Assembly: GCA_030425615.1 (NCBI GenBank)
Contig: JAUIAI010000263.1
Location: 1 to 5,199, forward strand
From: Gammaproteobacteria bacterium
GTDB taxonomy: Bacteria; Pseudomonadota; Gammaproteobacteria; Burkholderiales; Burkholderiaceae_E
Length of the DNA: 5,199 nt
Direction: 5' to 3'
The notes beneath the pieces were generated by a model. It was not told the origin of the DNA, made no database searches, and was given only the letters and a program-made list of their open reading frames with translations. Shown in pieces: positions 1 through 3,923 of the stretch (position 1 is the stretch's first letter; each line of letters starts with the position of its first letter). The position numbers and the translations under genes were made by a program.

Positions 1-228
1 GGTGCGCCGCCAGATCACGCGCGCCAGCGCCACGAAGATGACCACCAGCCCCAGGCTCTTGTGCCAGTTGTAGAGAAAGTTCTGGTCTGCTCCCAGGATC
101 GTCGCGTCACGGCCGATCCGCGTCATCAGGTTCGCCCCGACGAACTGGTGGACGAACAGCAGGAAGACGGCCCAGTGGAACAGCTTGCTGATCGCGCCGT
201 AACGCGTGGGGGTGTTCTTCAGCGGCAT
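1..228 (-). CDS. Cytochrome b561 family protein, N-terminal part (runs off left edge)
   Basis: Seventy-six codons are visible from an ATG at 228..226, and the frame is still open at the window edge. The family consists of inner-membrane di-haem b-type cytochromes that pass electrons from the quinone pool; some members act on superoxide or as electron donors to periplasmic partners. Visible family features are an N-terminal RYGAISKLFHW motif (residues 9-19), a first membrane helix at about 19-34, then a YNWHKSLG motif (53-60) leading into a second helix that ends with RVIWRR. His18 and His56 are the expected haem ligands near the start of helices 1 and 2. The start is supported by GGAG five bases upstream; an in-frame GTG lies two codons earlier but overlaps that site. 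The C-terminal half is outside the window. The family assignment is firm; the physiological role is not. Confidence 0.9.
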   Translation of the reverse strand, partial: MPLKNTPTRYGAISKLFHWAVFLLFVHQFVGANLMTRIGRDATILGADQNFLYNWHKSLGLVVIFVALARVIWRRT

Positions 229-233
229 CCACA

Positions 234-237
234 CTCC
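234..237 (-). promoter_or_regulatory. Ribosome binding site of the cytochrome b561 gene
   Basis: GGAG on the minus strand, five bases before the ATG at 228. It favours that ATG over the in-frame GTG two codons upstream. Confidence 0.6.
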
Positions 238-270
238 GGAAACCGCGTGATGGCCGGACGCGGTCAAAGC

Positions 271-298
271 ATTGTCACACAAGGCACCCCGGGGACAA
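271..298 (-). promoter_or_regulatory. Possible sigma70-type promoter of the cytochrome b561 gene
   Basis: On the minus strand, TTGTCC (298..293, 4 of 6 matches to TTGACA) is followed after 16 bases by GACAAT (276..271, 4 of 6 to TATAAT). Transcription would start about 35 bases before the ATG at 228. The -35 box is part of the downstream copy of a tandem TTGTCCCC repeat, so a regulator bound there could control access. This is a consensus match by eye only. Confidence 0.3.
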
Positions 299-312
299 CG
301 CCATGGGGACAA
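291..312 (-). repeat. Tandem TTGTCCCC octamer upstream of the cytochrome gene
   Basis: The octamer TTGTCCCC (minus strand) occurs at 312..305 and again at 298..291, a period of 14 bases. A nearby short inverted repeat, TTGTGTGACAA (283..273 on the minus strand), shares the TTGT half. The spacing and the position over the putative -35 box resemble an operator, but no regulator family is recognised. Confidence 0.35.
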
Positions 313-582
313 ATCGGCCAGGACCAGCGGAAGGCGCCCGCTCGACACCCCGGCCGACGCTGAACCACATCCAACCTTGAACCTTTCCGCCCCGGCGCAC
401 CACTCAAGGACAACGAGGCGATGCTTCAACGGGCCGAAACGACCCGCCCCCGCAACGCCGACGCCCGCCGGAAGCGACTTCCGGCCCCCGGAACGGATGG
501 GCGGCAGGGTCCGCGCAACTGTCCTTCCAGACCCCAGGAGCCGCCCCCGGGCTCCGAACGAAGTCTCTATCCTCCGCCATTG

Positions 583-612
583 CCCGGCCGGATCCGAACA
601 GGACCGGCCGGG
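583..612. repeat. Strong inverted repeat downstream of the H-NS-like gene
   Basis: CCCGGCCGGATCC (583-595) and GGACCGGCCGGG (601-612) pair over 12 base pairs with one bulged A and a 5-base loop (GAACA). It starts about 40 bases beyond the stop of the minus-strand H-NS-like gene. There is no T-run on either side, so it is not a standard intrinsic terminator. It could stabilise the 3' end of the transcript or be a REP-like element. Confidence 0.6.
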
Positions 613-626
613 TTGACCTTTGCGGA

Positions 627-640
627 GCGGGGCTCCCCGC
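627..640. repeat. Short GC-only inverted repeat beside the H-NS-like stop codon
   Basis: GCGGGG (627-632) and CCCCGC (635-640) are exact inverted copies separated by two bases. It lies 13 bases beyond the stop codon of the minus-strand gene, between it and the stronger hairpin at 583-612. There is no T-run. Confidence 0.4.
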
Positions 641-652
641 CCGGCGCGCCCT

Positions 653-907
653 TCAGAACCTTCGCCTGTTTCGCGCGCGCACGCCCCGAGGGTCCGGCGC
701 CATTGCGGCAAGCGGCTCTGCCGCCCGCCCGCTCTCGCGCCGACTGCGCAGATCATCGACCGACAGGCCGTAAGTGTTCATGAGCGAGCGGATCCGCGTG
801 ATCGCGATCTGCCGCTTCTCCGCGCGGGCAGTCTCGATTTCGCTTTCGAGTTCAACGAGTTCGGCAGCCAGCTTGTCGCGCTCTGCAACGAGTACTGCAA
901 AGTCCAT
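653..907 (-). CDS. H-NS-family protein lacking a recognisable C-terminal DNA-binding domain
   Basis: The 84-residue product has the layout of the N-terminal half of H-NS-family nucleoid proteins. A charged, heptad-like helix (about residues 6-40) leads into ITRIRSLMNTYGLSVDDL (about 36-53), which resembles the conserved end of the oligomerisation region in short beta/gamma-proteobacterial H-NS proteins. These proteins silence AT-rich DNA through a C-terminal domain with a TW-G-G-R-P motif. That motif is absent: after about residue 60 the protein becomes an Arg/Ala-rich tail and stops. In another frame at 594..577, D-P-A-G-Q-W weakly recalls the start of the missing domain, so a frameshift is possible. 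I chose ATG at 907; a TTG at 910 directly before it is the alternative, with GGGAAAG upstream serving either. The gene could be a decayed hns copy or a short modulator. Confidence 0.55.
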   Translation of the reverse strand: MDFAVLVAERDKLAAELVELESEIETARAEKRQIAITRIRSLMNTYGLSVDDLRSRRESGRAAEPLAAMAPDPRGVRARNRRRF

Positions 908-1028
908 CAATGCTTTCCCGGCATCAGGTTGATGAGTCGTTATCCGTCCCAGAGATTACCAAAATTGGGCAGAAGACACCGGCGGGCGAGCATCGTTGCC
1001 ATCGACGACGTTCAACGAAGCCTGGGTT

Positions 1029-1211
1029 TCAACTGGGATACAAATCCGGTGCGGTGCGCGTCTCAATGGCGAGCCGGGCGCGCGCGCAATGCATACCCTG
1101 CAGGACCTGCATCTGAAGACCATCGGGCATCACGGCGACGGTCAGTCCGGCCTTGCGCAACGGGAAACCGATGGGGAATCGTCGCGATCGACGCCCCCGG
1201 GTGAGACGCAC
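1029..1211 (-). CDS. Weak candidate small ORF or gene remnant, unknown function
   Basis: A 60-codon frame opens at GTG 1211 and ends at TGA 1031..1029. Its last 48 codons look coding-like: by hand count about three quarters end in G or C, and the translation (for example GLTVAVMPDGLQMQVLQGMH) is balanced rather than Arg/Pro-rich. Against it, the GTG has no properly spaced ribosome binding site and the first 12 residues are Arg-rich. An internal ATG would give a shorter product. I recognise no family. It could be a gene remnant, a small protein, or chance in GC-rich DNA. Confidence 0.2.
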   Translation of the reverse strand: MRLTRGRRSRRFPIGFPLRKAGLTVAVMPDGLQMQVLQGMHCARARLAIETRTAPDLYPS

Positions 1212-1227
1212 CTTCGCAGGGCCTTCA

Positions 1228-1257
1228 TTGACTTTGCGAACCCCGGTCCTTCAGACT
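1228..1257 (+). promoter_or_regulatory. Possible promoter of the dienelactone-hydrolase-like gene
   Basis: TTGACT (1228-1233) matches the -35 consensus at 5 of 6 positions. Eighteen bases later CAGACT (1252-1257) matches the -10 at only 3 of 6. The position, about 40 bases before the GTG start, is suitable, but the weak -10 keeps this tentative. Confidence 0.25.
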
Positions 1258-1283
1258 GCGCCGTCCAGTGATCAAAACCCTCC

Positions 1284-1288
1284 GGAGG
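1284..1288 (+). promoter_or_regulatory. Strong ribosome binding site that sets the hydrolase start
   Basis: GGAGG lies nine bases before the GTG at 1298. It rules out the in-frame GTG at 1268, which would place this site inside the coding region and put ten residues in front of the signal peptide. Confidence 0.8.
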
Positions 1289-1297
1289 ATAACCCCC

Positions 1298-2074
1298 GTG
1301 AAACGATTCCTGCTCGCCCTTTCGTTCTTCGCGTTCAGTCTTCCCATCATGGCCGGTGAAGAAGTCAGCTACTCGGTGGGAGAAAAGACATTCAACGGCT
1401 ACCTCGCCCGCCCGGCGAACGCCCAAGGCCAACTCGGCGGCGTGCTGGTCGTCCACGAGTGGTGGGGCCACGACGACTATGTCCGGCGCCGCGCCGACAT
1501 GCTGGCCGAGCTGGGCTACGTTGCGCTGGCCGTCGACATGTACGGCGATGGCAAGCTCGCCGATCATCCGAAGCAGGCCGGAGAGTTTGCCGGCGAAGTG
1601 CGCAAGAACAAGGGCGTGGCCGAAGAACGGTTTCGCGCGGCGATGAACCTCCTGACATCGCAGGCCGGCGTTTCGGCGGACCGCATCGGCGCGATCGGCT
1701 ACTGCTTCGGCGGCTCCGTCGTTCTCGAAATGGCCCGGCTCGGACTGCCACTCGCCGGCGTCGCGAGTTTTCACGGCAGCCTGGGCGGGCTGTCCCCCGT
1801 TGAATCGGGCGCCGTCAAAGCGCGCGTCCTCGTGCTGAACGGCGCCGACGACCCGTTCGTCAAAGCCGATCAGATCGAAGCGTTCAAGAAAGACATGGAG
1901 GCTGCCGGCGCCGACTATCGGTTCGTCAACTACGCCGGTGCCGTTCATTCATTCACGAACCCGGACGCAACCGAGCGGGGCGAGAAGTTCAACCTTCCGC
2001 TCGCCTACGACAAGATGGCCGATGAGCAGTCCTGGCAGGCCATGAAGGACATGTTCGACGAGGTGCTGAAGTAG
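1298..2074 (+). CDS. Exported dienelactone hydrolase family protein
   Basis: This 258-residue alpha/beta-hydrolase resembles carboxymethylenebutenolidase, which opens dienelactone rings in chlorocatechol breakdown; many relatives have other, unknown ester substrates. Visible family features are VVHEWWG (51-57, with the Glu that contacts the nucleophile in DLH), the nucleophile elbow GAIGYCFGG with Cys136, the acid NGADDPF (probably Asp185), and the catalytic His217 in AVHSFTNP. The triad is therefore Cys-Asp-His, as in true DLH enzymes. The GTG start at 1298 gives MKRF, a hydrophobic stretch (4-17) and a plausible signal-peptidase site after Ala19, so the mature enzyme should lie in the periplasm, unlike the cytoplasmic catechol-pathway enzyme. 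No catechol-degradation genes are adjacent. The family call is firm; the substrate is unknown. Confidence 0.93.
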   Translation: MKRFLLALSFFAFSLPIMAGEEVSYSVGEKTFNGYLARPANAQGQLGGVLVVHEWWGHDDYVRRRADMLAELGYVALAVDMYGDGKLADHPKQAGEFAGEVRKNKGVAEERFRAAMNLLTSQAGVSADRIGAIGYCFGGSVVLEMARLGLPLAGVASFHGSLGGLSPVESGAVKARVLVLNGADDPFVKADQIEAFKKDMEAAGADYRFVNYAGAVHSFTNPDATERGEKFNLPLAYDKMADEQSWQAMKDMFDEVLK

Positions 2075-2131
2075 AGAACGCGCCAGGCGTGCATCGAAAC
2101 CACGGCGGGCACCCGGCCTACCGGTATTCGG

Positions 2132-2162
2132 TTGAGGTTGGTTCACGGTCTGCACACACAAT
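2132..2162 (+). promoter_or_regulatory. Weak promoter candidate for the HAD gene
   Basis: TTGAGG (2132-2137) and CACAAT (2157-2162, 4 of 6 matches to TATAAT) are separated by 19 bases, slightly long. They lie in the 147-base gap before the HAD gene and would allow transcription independent of the upstream hydrolase. A short CCCC/GGGG inverted repeat (2175-2187) follows inside the would-be leader. Confidence 0.2.
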
Positions 2163-2221
2163 GCGGACGGCGCTCCCCGAATTGGGGCTGAACCATCTCC
2201 TCTGTTTCGTTCGACGCCGCA

Positions 2222-2863
2222 ATGAGCCGCTTTGACCTGATCATCTTCGATTGCGACGGTGTGCTCGTCGATAGCGAGCGCATCGCCAATCAGATCTTTT
2301 GCACCATGCTCAACGACATCGGCGTTCCGGTAACGCTCGACATCATGTTCGAGCGATTCGTGGGGCTTTCCATGAATCAATGTGTCGACCTGATCACCCG
2401 CATGCGTGGTGCACCACCGCCGGAGTCGTTCGTTCCGCGACTTCAGGAGCGCACGGCAGAGGCCTTGAAGCAGCATGTGAAACCGATTCCCGGGGTTCCC
2501 GAAACGCTGAACGCCCTGTCGTTACCCTACTGCGTCGCCTCGAGCGGCGATCACGAGAAGATACGACTCACCCTGGGTGCCACCGGCCTGCTTCCGAATT
2601 TCGAGAACAAGATATTCAGCGTCGTCGATGTGGATCGACCGAAGCCAGCGCCCGACGTGTTTCTGCATGCAGCGAAGCATTTCGGCGCCGAGCCTGCACG
2701 CTGCGCCGTCGTCGAAGACACGCCCACCGGGGTCATGGCAGCAGTGGCGGCCGGGATGCATGCCTTCGGGTTTTCGGCGAATACCCCTGCCCACCGGCTC
2801 GAGGAAGCCGGCGCGCATCAGGTCTTCTCAGAGATGCGGCGTTTGCCGGAGCTGCTGCAGTAG
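2222..2863 (+). CDS. HAD-superfamily hydrolase, subfamily IA (YieH / beta-phosphoglucomutase-like)
   Basis: This 213-residue protein is probably a cytoplasmic phosphatase of small phosphorylated metabolites. All four HAD motifs are present: motif I FDCDGVLVDSE with nucleophile Asp10 and acid Asp12, motif II in VASSG (Ser107), motif III RPKPAPDVF with Lys141, and motif IV VVEDTPTG with Glu165 and Asp166 for magnesium. A helical C1 cap fills about residues 15-90. Overall layout and length are close to E. coli YieH, a 6-phosphogluconate phosphatase. Asp12 two residues after the nucleophile is shared by phosphatases and phosphoglucomutases, so motifs alone do not give the substrate. The ATG at 2222 sits at the usual distance from motif I, but no clear Shine-Dalgarno precedes it. 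The gene lies 147 bases after the hydrolase gene and converges on the lipoprotein gene. Confidence 0.92.
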   Translation: MSRFDLIIFDCDGVLVDSERIANQIFCTMLNDIGVPVTLDIMFERFVGLSMNQCVDLITRMRGAPPPESFVPRLQERTAEALKQHVKPIPGVPETLNALSLPYCVASSGDHEKIRLTLGATGLLPNFENKIFSVVDVDRPKPAPDVFLHAAKHFGAEPARCAVVEDTPTGVMAAVAAGMHAFGFSANTPAHRLEEAGAHQVFSEMRRLPELLQ

Positions 2864-2892
2864 CGGTAGCGCTGCGATCGCGAAGGCCGCGA

Positions 2893-2923
2893 GCCTCATC
2901 GGTGCCCATCCCGGCCTCATCGG
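2893..2923. repeat. Short direct repeat in the convergent gap
   Basis: GCCTCATCGG occurs at 2893-2902 and 2914-2923, a period of 21 bases, in the 84-base gap between the convergent HAD and lipoprotein genes. With only two copies, chance is possible. Confidence 0.3.
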
Positions 2924-2942
2924 CGAGTAAAGTCTCTTGACG

Positions 2943-2962
2943 ACCGACTACCGACAGTCGGT
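2943..2962. terminator. Hairpin at the convergent 3' ends, possible terminator without T-run
   Basis: ACCGACT (2943-2949) and AGTCGGT (2956-2962) are perfect 7-base inverted arms around a 6-base loop. The hairpin overlaps the TAG stop (2950..2948) of the minus-strand lipoprotein gene and lies 80 bases past the end of the HAD gene. No T-run follows on either strand, so intrinsic termination is uncertain. Confidence 0.35.
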
Positions 2963-3823
2963 TGAGGTCTGCGCATCGAAGGTCCGGTAGTACCTCACGA
3001 CCTTGTTCGCCTGCTCATCCACGACCCAGAGCTGCCGGGTCTCCTGGCCGGAGAACACCGAGATGAGCTCCACGCTCGTGAACTGATCGTTTCGGGTCAC
3101 GATGGTCCGGGAAACGCTGCTGACGCTGTTGCCGATCAACAGGCCTCCATACGGAGCAGAAGCGCCGGCATGCGGAGAAGCGGCCGCCGAAAAGATGCGG
3201 TCCTCGGCCAGCCAGAAACGGTTGCGAAACGCGCCGGTCTGGGCGCCAAGCGCATCCCTGGCGACGCAATCGAGCGTCGCGACGATGGCCGTCTCGTCGT
3301 TGGCAACGCAACGCATCCGCTCACCGCCCGCAGTCGAATAAGAGCCGACGTCGAGCCACTGGATCTTTCCGTCCGCCGTGTAGCCGGCGTCCAGGCCGAA
3401 TCCGGACTTGGTCGTGGCCCCCAGATGCAGGACACCCCCGCCGGCCTCCACCCCCGCCGAATAGACCTGCTCCGTCGCCGTTCCGATGCTTACGCCTGAC
3501 CCCGTCCGTGAGGAGATCGGCGCCTGGCTCGGCGGCGCAATGCGCTGGAGATCTTCGGAGCTGATCGCCCATATCTGCGACGTTGCCGGCAGGCCCCCCG
3601 GAAACGGCTGCGGCCCAGTGCCCACCACACAGCTCAGTGCCGATTCGACGCGGACTCCTTCACCGGGCGGGAACGGCCCCACCACTGCGAACTGAACATC
3701 AGCCTCGTCCAGGAAGGAATCCGAAACGGCATCATTGCCGCCACCGCCTGCGCCACACGAGGCGAGCAGGGCCATCGAACCCGCAACGAGGAGATTGCGC
3801 ACGCCATTCAGCAAGGGTTCCAT
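2948..3823 (-). CDS. Predicted lipoprotein of unknown function
   Basis: The 291-residue product starts with a short lipoprotein signal: a hydrophobic stretch LLVAGSMALL (11-20) and the lipobox LASC with lipidated Cys23, followed by a Gly-rich linker (24-29). There is no Asp after the Cys, so outer-membrane sorting would be expected by the usual +2 rule. The rest has no transmembrane segment and no domain I can name. It is rich in short, beta-like stretches with Gly, Ser and Thr, such as those around 117-160 and 225-270, and could be a beta-rich periplasmic-facing domain. Four further cysteines (65, 172, 186 and 290) could form two disulfides after export. GAGG lies four bases before the ATG at 3823. 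It is transcribed in the same direction as the TrpB2-like gene, which ends 100 bases upstream, but no functional link is evident. Confidence 0.8.
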   Translation of the reverse strand: MEPLLNGVRNLLVAGSMALLASCGAGGGGNDAVSDSFLDEADVQFAVVGPFPPGEGVRVESALSCVVGTGPQPFPGGLPATSQIWAISSEDLQRIAPPSQAPISSRTGSGVSIGTATEQVYSAGVEAGGGVLHLGATTKSGFGLDAGYTADGKIQWLDVGSYSTAGGERMRCVANDETAIVATLDCVARDALGAQTGAFRNRFWLAEDRIFSAAASPHAGASAPYGGLLIGNSVSSVSRTIVTRNDQFTSVELISVFSGQETRQLWVVDEQANKVVRYYRTFDAQTSTDCR

Positions 3824-3827
3824 AGGA

Positions 3828-3831
3828 CCTC
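3828..3831 (-). promoter_or_regulatory. Ribosome binding site of the lipoprotein gene
   Basis: GAGG on the minus strand, four bases before the ATG at 3823. The spacing is rather short but supports a start that yields a complete signal peptide. Confidence 0.5.
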
Positions 3832-3872
3832 GGCGTCAGAATCAAACTAAACTGTCTGCCAGCGTCTAGCGA

Positions 3873-3906
3873 GCTCTTCGGAGCGATGACCCGCGGGGCG
3901 CGCCCC
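3873..3906. repeat. Two short palindromes between the TrpB2-like and lipoprotein genes
   Basis: GGGGCGCGCCCC (3895-3906) is a perfect 12-base palindrome 18 bases beyond the stop of the TrpB2-like gene. GCTC-TTCG-GAGC (3873-3884) is a 4-bp hairpin that shows a C(UUCG)G loop on the plus strand and CGAA on the minus strand. Neither has a T-run. They may mark the end of the TrpB2-like transcript. The AT-rich patch 3840-3855 beyond them is the only likely place for a lipoprotein promoter, but I found no good -35/-10 pair. Confidence 0.35.
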
Positions 3907-3923
3907 CTATTCAGCAGCCTGCG

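Larger units (their letters stand above)
229..652. other. Gene-poor GC-rich intergenic stretch
   Basis: Several open frames cross this 424-base stretch on both strands, but their translations are rich in Arg, Pro, Gly and Ala, show no family motif, and none has a good ribosome binding site. I read it as non-coding. It holds the putative cytochrome promoter and tandem octamer (271-312), and two hairpins at 583-612 and 627-640. It may also contain decayed 3' sequence of the H-NS-like gene. Confidence 0.6.
908..1297. other. Divergent intergenic region between the H-NS-like and hydrolase genes
   Basis: These 390 bases separate two divergent genes and should hold both promoters. The H-NS-like side has a small AT-rich island, ACCAAAATTGGG (958-969), with CCAA/TTGG inverted arms, and a GATAAC box on the minus strand at about 942..937; I could not pair that box with a good -35. 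The hydrolase side has the TTGACT box at 1228. A weak minus-strand candidate frame occupies 1029-1211. No RNA gene or mobile-element end is recognised. Confidence 0.5.

Noticed and set aside
1..780. The cytochrome b561 frame stays open upstream of its ATG to about 780, suggesting a large N-terminal extension or fusion
   Set aside because: The extra translation is Arg/Gly/Ala-rich with no membrane segments or motifs, it overlaps the H-NS-like gene, and the ATG at 228 has a ribosome binding site and matches the family's usual N-terminus.
421..783. Plus-strand open frames in the gap between the cytochrome and H-NS-like genes
   Set aside because: The products are dominated by Arg, Pro and Ala, partly run antisense to the H-NS-like gene, and lack ribosome binding sites.
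1268..1297. Upstream GTG start for the hydrolase gene
   Set aside because: It would place the strong GGAGG site inside the coding region and put ten residues in front of the signal peptide.
1142..1948. Minus-strand open frame of 268 codons opposite the dienelactone-hydrolase gene
   Set aside because: It is antisense to a gene with all catalytic motifs, its translation shows no family motif, and long antisense frames are expected where codons end mostly in G or C.
2175..2187. CCCC-GAATT-GGGG as a terminator for the hydrolase gene
   Set aside because: The stem is only four base pairs, no T-run follows, and it lies about 100 bases past the stop.
1949..2476. Minus-strand frame across the hydrolase end and HAD start
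   Set aside because: It is antisense to two well-supported genes and has no recognisable domain.
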